Made by a program: the position numbers and the translations under genes
Source: Stenotrophomonas sp. 364
GTDB lineage: Bacteria > Pseudomonadota > Gammaproteobacteria > Xanthomonadales > Xanthomonadaceae
Assembly: GCF_009832905.1 (NCBI RefSeq)
Contig: NZ_CP047135.1
Location: 3,388,001-3,452,000, forward strand
Direction: 5' to 3'
Length of the DNA: 64,000 nucleotides
Notes under the pieces: generated by a model
Seen by the model: the letters and a program-made list of their open reading frames with translations, nothing else
Databases searched by the model: none
What the model was told of the DNA's origin: nothing
Part shown: positions 1 through 10,100 of the stretch, one piece after another
How the letters are laid out: the number at the start of each line of letters is the position of its first letter
Numbering within the stretch: the first letter of the stretch is position 1

Positions 1-302
1 CAGGTGGACCATCTGCGAGCGCTTGGCCTGCAGTTCCTCGATCACCTTCTTGCGCGCCAGCAGGCGGTCCTTCTGGCGATCCAGGCGGTCGATCTCCTTG
101 TTCTGCTCCTTGACCTTGGCGATCTCGGTCTGCAGGAAGGCATTGCGCTCGCCCTGCCCGCTGACCTGCCGGTCGTAGTAGAACCAGATCAACAGCGACA
201 GCAGCACGCCGCCGATGGCCGCCACCCCGAGCATGCCGTAGAAGTCACGCTGGCGTTGCTTGCGCCGCTCGGCGCGCCACGGCAATAGATTGATTCTTGC
301 CA

Positions 303-303
<1 letters not shown>
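1..303 (-). CDS. pilN: Type IV pilus inner-membrane protein PilN (3' part cut by window edge)
   Basis: The visible 101 residues begin MARINLLPWR, the PilN start signature, followed by a basic stretch, one membrane helix at about residues 23-43, and a Lys/Glu/Arg-rich coiled coil running to the window edge. PilN is the inner-membrane partner of PilM and PilO in the alignment subcomplex that links the cytoplasmic type IV pilus motor to the outer-membrane secretin. Its ATG overlaps the TGA of pilM by one base (ATGA-type junction), so translation is probably coupled. PilO, PilP and PilQ would be expected beyond the left edge. The 3' end lies outside the window. Confidence 0.95.
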
Positions 304-1585
<1,282 letters not shown>

Positions 1586-4006
1586 ATGACACGCTTTCGC
1601 CGCTGGCTGCGCTGGTTGCTGGTCGCCATCCTGGTCCTGGGCCTGATCGGCGCCGCCGTCGCAGGTGGCCTGTACTACGCCATTTCCTCCAAGCTCCCGG
1701 ACGTGCAGACCCTGCGCGACATCGAGATGCAGGAGCCCATGTACGTGTATGCCAGCGATGGCAAGCTGATGGCCGTCTTCGGCGAGTCGCGGCGCGTACC
1801 GATCACCATGAAGGAGGTCCCGGAACGTCTCAAGCAGGCCTTCCTGGCTACCGAGGACGCCCGCTTCTACGAGCATGGCGGGGTGGACTACAAGGGCATC
1901 GGCCGCGCGGTCTGGCTGCTGGCCACCACCAACGACAAGCGCGTGCCGGGGGGGTCCACCATCACCCAGCAGGTGGCCCGGCAGTTCTTCCTGAGCTCGG
2001 AGTACAGCTACACCCGCAAGCTGGCCGAGATCCTGCTGGCGCGCAAGATCGAGTCCGAGCTGAGCAAGGACGAGATCTTCGAGCTGTACCTGAACAAGAG
2101 TTTCTTCGGCAACCGCGCCTACGGCGTGGCCGCTGCGGCCGAGTTCTACTACGGCAAGAAGCTGGGCGAGCTGGACCTGGACGAGATGGCCTCGCTGGCC
2201 GGCATCCCCAAGTTCCCATCTTCGGGCAACCCGATCAGCAACCCCGAGCGGGCCCGCGAGCGCCGCGACTTCTACGTGCTGCAGCGCATGGCCAGCCTGG
2301 GCTTCATCAGCCAGGCCGAGGCCGACGCCGCCAAGGCGGTGCCGATGCACGCCAGCGCGCATGAGCCGCCGGTGCAGGTCGAAGCCCCCTACGTGGCCGA
2401 GCTGGTCCGCCAGGAAATGATCGCCCGCTTCGGCGGCGACGTGGTCAACAAGGGTTACCACGTGACCACCACGATCAATGCCGAGTTGCAGACGGCGGCC
2501 AACATCGCCGTGCGCGATGGCCTGCGCGTGTACGACCACCGGCATGGCTGGCATGGCGTGGAGCAGCACTTCGAGGTGCCGGCCGATGCCGATGCCAAGG
2601 CGCTGGCGGCCAAGCTGGCCGGCATTCCGGCCCAGTCCGGGCTGCTGCCGGCGATCGTGGCGTCCACCGCCGCCGATGGCAGCGCCACCGTGGTGCTGGC
2701 CAACCGCAGCGAGCTGGTGCTGCCCGTCGCGGCCAGCCGCTGGGTCAACAAGACCCCGGCCAAGCTGCTGACCCGGGGCGACCTGGTGCGGGTGCGCGCC
2801 GGCGAGAAGGAAGGCGAGTGGCTGATCGACCAGATCCCGCGCGGCCAGTCCGCGCTGGTCTCGCTGGATGCCGAAAGTGGCGCCCTGAAGGCCCTGGTGG
2901 GCGGCTTCAGCTTCTCCGGCAACAAGTTCAACCGCGCCACCCAGGCGCGCCGCCAGCCGGGTTCGAGCTTCAAGCCGTTCATCTATGCGGCCGCGTTCGA
3001 CAAGGGCTTCAACCCCGCCTCGATCGTGCTGGATGCCCCGGTGGTGTTCCGCGACCGCCGCGGCAAGACCTGGTCGCCGCAGAACGACGGCGGCGGCTTC
3101 CGTGGCCCGATGCGGCTGCGTGAGGCGCTGGTGCAGTCGCGCAACCTGGTCTCGGTCCGCCTGCTGGACGGCATGGGCGTGGACTACGCGCGCAAGTACA
3201 TCAGCGAATTCGGCTTTGCCGAGGCCGAGCTGCCGCCCAACCTGTCGATGTCGCTGGGTACCGCCTCGGTCACCCCGCTGTCGGTGGCGCGCGGCTATGC
3301 CGTCTTCGCCAATGGCGGTTCGCGGGTGGACACCTGGGTGATCGACCAGGTGACCGACCGTGACGGGGTGGTGGTGTTCAAGGAAAACCCGGCCATGGCC
3401 TGCCGCGACTGCGCGGGCACCAGTGGCGGCGCGCCGGTCAGCCAGGTGGTGGACGGCTTCAACTTTGGCGCACCGGCTGCCCCGGACACCGCTGCGGCGC
3501 CCAAGCCGCAGCAGGCGGCCGAACCCGCCAAGCCGGTCAACCCGGACGCCAAGGTCGCCCCGCGCGCCATCGACGCACGCACCGCCTACCAGCTGGTGTC
3601 GATGATGCGCGACGTGGTCCAGCGCGGCACCGGCACCGCGGCCAAGGTGCTCGGTCGCGAGGACGTGGGCGGCAAGACCGGCTCCACCAATGACCACCGC
3701 GACGCCTGGTTCTCCGGTTTCGGCGGTCCTTACGTCACCACGGTCTGGGTGGGTCGCGATGACTTCCGCTCGCTCGGCTACCGCGAGTACGGCGGCAAGG
3801 CTGCACTGCCGATCTGGATCGACTACATGCGCGCCGCGCTGAAGGACACCCCGATCGCGCAGAACGAGCCGCCGTCCGGGATGGTCCAGGCCACCCTCAA
3901 CGGGGCCACCGAGTGGGTCAAGGTGGAAGACATGGACAAGATCGAGGAGTACAGCTTCGATACCCATGTGCAGCAGGCCGACGACGCCGCGTTCGATATC
4001 TTCTGA
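1586..4006 (+). CDS. mrcA: Penicillin-binding protein 1A, bifunctional glycosyltransferase/transpeptidase
   Basis: A class A PBP of 806 residues that polymerises lipid II into glycan strands and cross-links stem peptides in the periplasm. A short cytoplasmic Arg-rich tail and one signal-anchor helix (about residues 9-31) precede the GT51 domain, whose catalytic glutamate is E90 in [10 protein letters not shown] and which also shows GGSTITQQ. An OB-like insert follows. The transpeptidase has all three motifs: S460-S-F-K463 (nucleophile S460), S518-R-N and K697-T-G. A proline/alanine-rich insertion lies around residues 630-660. No strong ribosome-binding site is visible at the ATG. The gene is monocistronic: a terminator follows 23 bases after the stop. 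Confidence 0.97.
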   Translation: MTRFRRWLRWLLVAILVLGLIGAAVAGGLYYAISSKLPDVQTLRDIEMQEPMYVYASDGKLMAVFGESRRVPITMKEVPERLKQAFLATEDARFYEHGGVDYKGIGRAVWLLATTNDKRVPGGSTITQQVARQFFLSSEYSYTRKLAEILLARKIESELSKDEIFELYLNKSFFGNRAYGVAAAAEFYYGKKLGELDLDEMASLAGIPKFPSSGNPISNPERARERRDFYVLQRMASLGFISQAEADAAKAVPMHASAHEPPVQVEAPYVAELVRQEMIARFGGDVVNKGYHVTTTINAELQTAANIAVRDGLRVYDHRHGWHGVEQHFEVPADADAKALAAKLAGIPAQSGLLPAIVASTAADGSATVVLANRSELVLPVAASRWVNKTPAKLLTRGDLVRVRAGEKEGEWLIDQIPRGQSALVSLDAESGALKALVGGFSFSGNKFNRATQARRQPGSSFKPFIYAAAFDKGFNPASIVLDAPVVFRDRRGKTWSPQNDGGGFRGPMRLREALVQSRNLVSVRLLDGMGVDYARKYISEFGFAEAELPPNLSMSLGTASVTPLSVARGYAVFANGGSRVDTWVIDQVTDRDGVVVFKENPAMACRDCAGTSGGAPVSQVVDGFNFGAPAAPDTAAAPKPQQAAEPAKPVNPDAKVAPRAIDARTAYQLVSMMRDVVQRGTGTAAKVLGREDVGGKTGSTNDHRDAWFSGFGGPYVTTVWVGRDDFRSLGYREYGGKAALPIWIDYMRAALKDTPIAQNEPPSGMVQATLNGATEWVKVEDMDKIEEYSFDTHVQQADDAAFDIF

Positions 4007-4028
4007 TGCCGACGGCAGGATGACGAGG

Positions 4029-4055
4029 AAGGCCGGGCATTGCCCGGCCTTTTTC
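4029..4055 (+). terminator. Rho-independent terminator of mrcA
   Basis: A perfect GC-rich hairpin (AAGGCCGGGCA / TGCCCGGCCTT) is followed by a run of T, 23 bases after the mrcA stop. Confidence 0.9.
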
Positions 4056-4071
4056 GTTGCCCTCGCCCCCC

Positions 4072-4245
4072 CGTAGAGCCGGGCTCTGCCCGGCTGCCTG
4101 TGCCCCGGCTGCCTGTGCCCCGGCTGCCTGTGCCCCGGCTGCCTGTGCCCGGCTGCCTGTGCCCGGCGGCCTGCAATGTCGGCCAGCCGGGCAGAGCCCG
4201 GCTCTACACGCCGACAGCCGGGCAGAGCCCGGCTCTACACGTATG
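4072..4245. repeat. GTAG-type palindromes enclosing a 15-bp tandem repeat
   Basis: One GTAG palindrome arm (GTAGAGCCGGGCTCTGCC, from 4073) opens the element, and two inverted copies ending in GGCTCTAC close it (4185-4207 and 4216-4238). Between them a GGCTGCCTGTGCCCC unit is repeated: three 15-bp copies starting at 4092, 4107 and 4122, then two 14-bp copies starting at 4137 and 4151. The element is non-coding. The tandem part looks like a decayed, expanded loop of the palindrome and is likely to vary between strains. Confidence 0.85.
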
Positions 4246-4294
4246 TCACATCGCCGGTGTACATTGCCGTGCAGGTCGCACAGGAGTACCGGTC

Positions 4295-4939
4295 ATGCAT
4301 CGAGCCCGTCAGCATGCAGCCACCCAGACCCGCGAGCGCCGCCACCGGCTCGCCCATGAGGCCGCCCGGCTGATGGCCGAAGGCGGCATCCGCGACTACC
4401 ACCAGGCCAAGCTCAAGGCGGCGGCACGGCTGGACATCCACGACGACGCCTCCCTGCCCCGCAACGCCGAAATCGAGGACGCGTTGCGCGAGTACCAGCG
4501 CCTGTTCGCCGGCGCCGATCATGGTGCGCACCTGCGCCAGCGCCGCGAAGCGGCCCTGCGTGCGATGGAGTTCCTCGCCCAGTTCGCCCCGCGTTTGTGT
4601 GGGCCCGTGCTGGACGGCACTGCCGACGCCAACAGCCCGGTGCAGCTGCAGGTGCACAGCGACGACGCCGATGCGGTGCAGCGCTACTTCGACGAACACG
4701 GCATCCCGGCCGAGCTGCGTACCCGCCGCCTGCGGCTGGACCGCGAGCGCGTGCTGGACGTGCCGGTGTGGGTGTTCAGCGCCGAAGACCTGACCTTCGA
4801 CATTGCGGTGCTGCCGTACGACGCGCTTCGCCAGCCGCCGTTGTCGGCCATCGACGAAAAGCCGATGCGGCGGGCGTCGGTGGCGCAGCTTCGTGAGGTG
4901 TTGGCCGAGGCGGAGATGGCCGGCTACCTGGCGGGATAG
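4295..4939 (+). CDS. Conserved hypothetical protein, nucleotidyltransferase-like
   Basis: A soluble 214-residue protein with no signal peptide or membrane segment. The N-terminal third is helical and Arg/Ala-rich (MHRARQHAATQTRERRHR...). The second half alternates strands and helices (PVWVFSAEDLTFDIAVLPYD) in a way that recalls nucleotidyltransferase-like substrate domains, but I see no complete catalytic motif. I recognise no gene name. The ATG at 4295 was chosen over the long upstream open frame because that frame runs through the repeat at 4072-4245 and because AGGAG lies about 10 bases before the ATG. It converges on the TIR operon; a 7-bp hairpin (4941-4962) lies between the two stops. 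Confidence 0.75.
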   Translation: MHRARQHAATQTRERRHRLAHEAARLMAEGGIRDYHQAKLKAAARLDIHDDASLPRNAEIEDALREYQRLFAGADHGAHLRQRREAALRAMEFLAQFAPRLCGPVLDGTADANSPVQLQVHSDDADAVQRYFDEHGIPAELRTRRLRLDRERVLDVPVWVFSAEDLTFDIAVLPYDALRQPPLSAIDEKPMRRASVAQLREVLAEAEMAGYLAG

Positions 4940-4974
4940 CCCCGGGCCGTAACCCGCCCGGGTTCCGCACGGCG

Positions 4975-5826
4975 CTACGTTGCATCCTTCGTCCATCCCA
5001 GCAGTTCGCGCTCCGCAGCGCGCAACGGCAGGGCTTGGTAGAAGTGATCCAGGAAATCGTAGCCACTGCTGCGCAAGTTGAAGCGGGTCGCCAGCGTCGC
5101 GGCAAACGTCGCGCTTGAAATCAGCCGGTTCAACGTGGCCGCGGGCATCGTGTGCGAGCTTTCGGGCAACCGGTAGCGGACCATGGGTGCGGTCGCATCG
5201 CTGTCGTCCTTGGCAAAAACCTCCCTGAGATTCTCGATGCCGGTACCTGTCAGTCGCGGACGACGCGCCACCATCTGCGCGAACATCAATTCGGCGAATA
5301 TCCACGGTGAGCCGATGTACGCCTCACCCTCCACGTAGTCCTGGACGCGCACCGCGTTGCTGTCCAGGAACAGCAGCAGCTCCGACTGGTCGATCATGCG
5401 CTGCAGTGCCACGTTGAGGATCATGTACATGTTGGCGGCATTGCGGGTGGCGCGGGTGTAATCAAACAGGCCCGGCTGGAGTGGCAATTCCGCTCTTGCC
5501 TGATCCACCTTGAGCAACAGGGCGTACACATCTCCCCAGACACACGCGTCGACAAACACCTTCAACCCCAACTTCTCCAGCGTCACCGCCAACGCCACTA
5601 CGGCGTCGTGATCCCGATGCGCATGGGAGAGGAACACATCTGCCTTTTCCACCGCAAACAGACGCGCTGCAATGGCATCGGCGTCCAGCAGGTTGTCCTT
5701 ACCCGACAGGTAGTCGGTGATGTCATCAAGCTCCGGGGTATTGCGCGCCTTGTAGGCGTCCAACTCGTCCTGGGTGACGCGCAGGCGCAGTTCGTCGAAA
5801 TCGGTGATCCTTACATCCATAAGCAT
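4975..5826 (-). CDS. TIR-domain protein, first paralogue
   Basis: A soluble protein of 283 residues. After about 60 N-terminal residues of unknown fold comes DVFLSHAHRD (63-72), the first strand and loop of a TIR domain. LEKLGLKVFVDACVW (83-97) corresponds to the second strand, and SELLLFLDSN followed by S173-P-W-x3-E179-L matches the SxW...EL segment that holds the catalytic glutamate of NAD-consuming TIR domains. The C-terminal about 90 residues end in FLDHFYQALPL...LLGW, shared with the next gene. GAGGAG 6 bases before the ATG at 5826 fixes the start. It is the last gene of a three-gene operon. Bacterial TIR proteins commonly act in antiphage defence by making or using NAD-derived signals. 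That function here is inference from the domain and the neighbours. Confidence 0.85.
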   Translation of the reverse strand: MLMDVRITDFDELRLRVTQDELDAYKARNTPELDDITDYLSGKDNLLDADAIAARLFAVEKADVFLSHAHRDHDAVVALAVTLEKLGLKVFVDACVWGDVYALLLKVDQARAELPLQPGLFDYTRATRNAANMYMILNVALQRMIDQSELLLFLDSNAVRVQDYVEGEAYIGSPWIFAELMFAQMVARRPRLTGTGIENLREVFAKDDSDATAPMVRYRLPESSHTMPAATLNRLISSATFAATLATRFNLRSSGYDFLDHFYQALPLRAAERELLGWTKDAT

Positions 5827-5880
5827 GCTCTTCTCCTCTTGCCTTGTGCAGCTACGCTGTTCAGATCACGGCATGTCGAA

Positions 5881-6687
5881 TCACAGCCAGCCCAACAGCC
5901 GCCTTTCCTGTTCGCTCAACGGCAGCTTTCCGTAAAGGTGATCCAGGAAAACCGGATGGTCGTGAGCGTAGGAGGTTGTCGGGAATCCAGTTGTGTCGGC
6001 GATTGCACGCTCCAGCACCTCCCACTCCAGCGCATGCGCAGCTTCAGGGGCGCCGAACGCCACGCCGTCGTCAGCCTCGGATTTCAGAGCCTCCAAGGTC
6101 AGCCGGGGGCGGCCACGCCTCGGCAGATGGCGAGCAAACATCAGCTCGGAAAGCACCCACGGTGCCCCCGCATGGCGACCATCCTCCACGCATGTGCGTA
6201 GAGGTTCGGCCTCGCCCTCCAGATGCAGGAACAGCTCGCAGCCATCGATCAGCCTCTGCAGGGCGGCATTGAACACCATGTGCAGGCTGGCCGACGTCCG
6301 CACCACGCGGTGATAGTGAAAGTGATGCGTGCCGGGTGAGTTCCGGCGCGCCGAGAGTGACTCGTCCAGTTCCTGCTGCACGGTGTAGGCGTTGAGCCAC
6401 AGGCACGAGTCGACGAACACCGTCAGCCCCAGCTGCTCAAGCATCACCGCCAGCTGCAGTACCTCTTCTCGATCGCCGCGCCCATGCGACAGGAACACGT
6501 CGGGCTGGAACGCGGGTGCCACAACCTGCTGCACAGACTCGGCATCCAGCACCGTACCGCTGTCCATCAGGTAGGCGGCAACGGCCCGCCACGTGGCATG
6601 ACACCGCTCCTGGAGCGCGGCGACGGCCGGCGCATCCGCCTTCAGCCCGGCGCCATTGAAATTGCGTACGCGCAGCTTCAGCAGCAT
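5881..6687 (-). CDS. TIR-domain protein, second paralogue
   Basis: 268 residues, related over its whole length to the protein encoded 54 bp downstream: the same about 60-residue N-terminal extension, DVFLSHGRGD (63-72), LEQLGLTVFVDSCLW, ELFLHLEGEA, P176-W-x3-E181-LMFA and the terminal FLDHLYGKLPL...LLGWL. The two proteins are clearly diverged, which suggests distinct roles (for example different sensors or a hetero-oligomer) and not a recent duplication. The ATG at 6687 has GGGAGG 8 bases upstream and lies inside the end of the membrane-protein gene (10-bp overlap), so translation is probably coupled. Catalytic activity is inferred only from the retained glutamate. Confidence 0.85.
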   Translation of the reverse strand: MLLKLRVRNFNGAGLKADAPAVAALQERCHATWRAVAAYLMDSGTVLDAESVQQVVAPAFQPDVFLSHGRGDREEVLQLAVMLEQLGLTVFVDSCLWLNAYTVQQELDESLSARRNSPGTHHFHYHRVVRTSASLHMVFNAALQRLIDGCELFLHLEGEAEPLRTCVEDGRHAGAPWVLSELMFARHLPRRGRPRLTLEALKSEADDGVAFGAPEAAHALEWEVLERAIADTTGFPTTSYAHDHPVFLDHLYGKLPLSEQERRLLGWL

Positions 6688-7118
6688 CGTGATGCCTCCC
6701 GTACCACCTGGTAGACCAGCACAACGCCGGCCACCAGCGGCAGATGAAAGGCCAACACGGTCGGGCGGCACAGCACCTTCAGCAACGGCTCGCGCACCGC
6801 CGCCAACCGGGCCGCGTCGATGCGGTAGGACAGCACCTGGGACAGGGGCGCATCGCTGGCCGCGTTGTACAACTGCACGAAGGCGCGCTCCTGCTGCAGG
6901 AAAAACGCATGAAAGCCCATGAACAGCACGCCGGGCAGCACGAACAACGCCCAATGGAAGGACGCCTGCTGGCCTACCGCGCAGGCCAGCAGCCCGGTCA
7001 GCACTGCCACGCTGCCCGCCTTCATGGCCGCGGCGCTGTTGGCCAGACGGGCAATGACGCCCTGAAGAATATTCAGATAGCCCAGCCGCCAGGCGATCTG
7101 GTTACCGATGGTGTCCAT
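6678..7118 (-). CDS. Small membrane protein of the TIR operon, putative effector
   Basis: 146 residues with about three membrane segments (33-50, 55-73, 121-139). Between the second and third is a charged cytoplasmic stretch with the pattern FFLQQERAFVQLYN (72-85). A similar 'long residues-QER-x-LY(D/N)' pattern recurs, to my recollection, in small membrane proteins of bacterial conflict systems; this is family memory, not a search result. The start at 7118 is preceded by AAAAGGGG. It is the promoter-proximal gene and overlaps the second TIR gene by 10 bp, so the three products are made together. A membrane-disrupting effector activated by a TIR-made signal is a reasonable hypothesis. No enzymatic motif is visible. 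Confidence 0.7.
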   Translation of the reverse strand: MDTIGNQIAWRLGYLNILQGVIARLANSAAAMKAGSVAVLTGLLACAVGQQASFHWALFVLPGVLFMGFHAFFLQQERAFVQLYNAASDAPLSQVLSYRIDAARLAAVREPLLKVLCRPTVLAFHLPLVAGVVLVYQVVREASRCC

Positions 7119-7136
7119 CGCGTTCCCCTTTTCATT

Positions 7137-7182
7137 GCGCAGTGGGCAGGGCACCTCTACGGTGCCCTGCCCTGCACTGCGC
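7137..7182 (-). terminator. Long hairpin after the adhesin gene, no U-tract
   Basis: GCGCAGTG...GGCAGGGCACC pairs with GGTGCCCTGCC...CACTGCGC around a 5-base loop and starts one base past the adhesin stop codon. The minus-strand transcript continues into AAUGAAAAGGGG without a U-run, so termination may be leaky and the TIR operon 18 bases further on could receive read-through. Confidence 0.6.
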
Positions 7183-7183
7183 G

Positions 7184-10100
7184 TTACCAACCGATGCCAA
7201 CACCCAGGCCAACGCTCTGCTCACCGCTGTTGGTGAACGCGCCGTTGAGGCTGAAGGTGGCCGAGCCCTTCTCGTTGAGCACCCGCTGGTAACCCACGGC
7301 CATGGCCGACTCGCCATCGCTGTAGCCTACGCCGGCACCGAGGCGGTTGTAGGTGGCCAGGCCGGCGGTGTTCATCGCCATGGCCGTCTGCGCGCTGCTC
7401 ATCGCGGCCATGCGGTTGAAGCGCTTGTCCATCTTGTCCAGGCGCTGCTCCACGCCCTTGATGGCACCATCGGTGTACTCATTGGCGCGCGCGAGCATCT
7501 TCTCGAGCTCGGCGGTGTCCACCTGCGGGGTCGGTGCGGGCGCGTCATCCTTCTTGGACTTGGGCTGCGGCGTGGGCGGCGACGACGGCGCACTGCCGCT
7601 GCCGGCCACGGCCTTGTCACCCTCGTTGGCCGCCGGCGGAGTGGCGGCGGCCGATTCGCTGCTGGTCGGGGTGGGCGTTGGCGCGCCCGCATCGGCCGAT
7701 GCAGTCGCCATCGCACGGGCCTGCGGCGGACCGTCAACACGCTGCTCTAGCCCGTCCATGCGGCCGTTGAGCTGCTGCTGCACCGCATGCAGCTGGCCAC
7801 CGTTGACCGCCTCGCGGCTGCCGGCGGCAATCAGGCCGTTGGCCACGTTGGAGATGACCATGCCGTTGGCGCCCGCCAGGGTGAGCTGAGCGGCACCATC
7901 GCTGCGGGTGGAGGGGGTTTCCTGGAAGACCGAGCGCAGGTGGGTTTCCACGCGGTCTACGCGGGAGTCGGTGGTAACTACGGCCGCGTCAAGGGTGGTG
8001 AGGGCGTCGTTTACTGTGGTGTGGTGCTGGCCCTGGAGGTTGAAGCCGGGTGTGGTGACATTGCCGTTGGCGTCGATGTTGCTACCGAGGGTGGACAAGG
8101 CGCCGCGGAGCTGGCCGATGGTGGCTGCGTCGTTGGCGTTGCGGCCGTTGGCTACACCGGTGAGACGGCGCTTTAGCGAGTCATTTCCGAAGGAGACGGT
8201 GTTTGCATCATTGGCGATCGATTGCCATCCAATAGCAACAGAATTAATAGCATTAGAACGGACCTCGCTCCCGGCACCGAGAGCGATGCCCCCTCTAGCG
8301 GCCACTTGGGTCCTGCCACCTACAGCGAAGCCGTCCTCCGCTTGCTCATGAACGTAGGAAGCGCGCCCTAATGCCACCGAGTTCTTTCCTTGGGCCGTTG
8401 CCCATGCACCAACAGCGACACCGCCCTCTGAGCCCAACGACGCACGAGCATTCTTGCCAATAGCTACCGCAGCTGGGCCTGCTTCAGCTGGATACTGCCA
8501 ATCCTCAGGCATCCAGCCAAACGCGAAGTTGCTGCTCATTTCTTCAATGGAGTTCAGTCGCAGGTTCGTGCTGTAAAGCTGGCTCCCACGCACCACATCC
8601 GAACTATCAGCAGAGAGGCGCGCATCGGCAACACCAGTTAGACGCGCGCCGCCGAAATCGATGGGGTTTCCATCTCCGGTCGTAGTCAGCAGATTCCTTT
8701 GCTCCGAACTCCAATCGCGCTGTATCGCGTCTAAGTCGCGTCGATTACGCTCGATCTTCTGCTCCGTGGCATACAACTGGTTACCAGTCACTGCATCACG
8801 GCTGCCTGCAGCAATGCGCCCATCGGCTAGGTTCGACAGAAGCATGCCCTGTGCACCAGCCAAGTTCAGCTGACCGATACCATCTTCTCGAGCGAAAGGC
8901 GACTGCTGGAATGTCGATCGCAGCTGGCTCTCGATGCTTTCTACGCTGCGACCGGACCGGATAACCGCGCCATCGAGTGCGCTCAACGCGTCGCCAACGT
9001 TGTTCTGCGCACCGCCCTGTACGTTGTAGACCGGTCCGATGATAGAACCAACTCCGTCCACACTTGCACCACCGCCGAGACCTGAAAGGGATTCAGAAAG
9101 CTGAGCTACAGTCGCTGCATCCGTGGCGGCCATGCCTCTAGCCACGTGCACAAGTCGTCGCTGCAAGTTGTCATGTCCGAAGGACACAGTATGTCTCTCA
9201 GACGCGACTGAATGACTACCCATTGCAACGCTATCTACAGCTCCGGACATAATGCGGCTCTCGGCGCCGACGGCCAAACCGCCCTCTGACTCAACCAATG
9301 ACCGTACACCAAGCGCGAAGGCGCCAGATGCCCCAGCTCGAACGGAGGCTGCGCGGCCAATTGCTACCGAATTGGTACCACGTGCGACGGCGTAGCCGCC
9401 GACCGCGACACCTCCCTCCCCACCGACAGACGCCTCTGCGGAATCACCAATTGCTACAGAGAATCTGCCTGCTGATGCTGGGTCTTGATCGCCACCGGCA
9501 CCTACAGATAGAAATTTTCCGGCACCCTCCAGCGCCAGCATCCTCTCATTGGTCGCAAACAACTGCCCACCGTTCACCGCATCAGTGCTACCTGCCGAAT
9601 TGATGTCACCCGCCGAAACGCCCGATACACGCGCACCATCCATATCCACAAGATGACGATCGGCACTGAACTTCACCACGCCATCCAGATCCGGATCGAA
9701 GTTGTCCACGTCCGAGCGCAGCTGTTCGATATCAGTACGATTGGTCGACACGCGCTGGTCCTGCGCTGCCAGGGACTGGGTGTGCGTCGCCAGTTGCTGG
9801 CCGTGCAGCACCAGCGACTGGCCCTGGGTGGAGACGGCCTGATTGGTGGCATGAAGCTGCTGCCCGGTCACCACATCGGTGCTGGTGCTGCTCACCACGC
9901 CGTTGGCAACGTTGTTCACCCGGCGCTTGGCGCCGTCCTTGTTGGCCACATCCACCACCGTGCCCGTGTTCTCGGCACCCAAACGCACATTGCCAGTGGC
10001 GGAGGCTTGGCTTACCAGCCCGCCCAGCACATTGGCCTTGCCCAGCGCAGTGTCGGCGGTGGTCTTGGCGCCGGCCGCGGCCGTCTGTGCGGCAGTAGCA

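Noticed and set aside
4057..4359. Open frame with CPAACAPAAC-type repeats
   Set aside because: It is a translation of the 15-bp tandem repeat and palindromes, not a gene.
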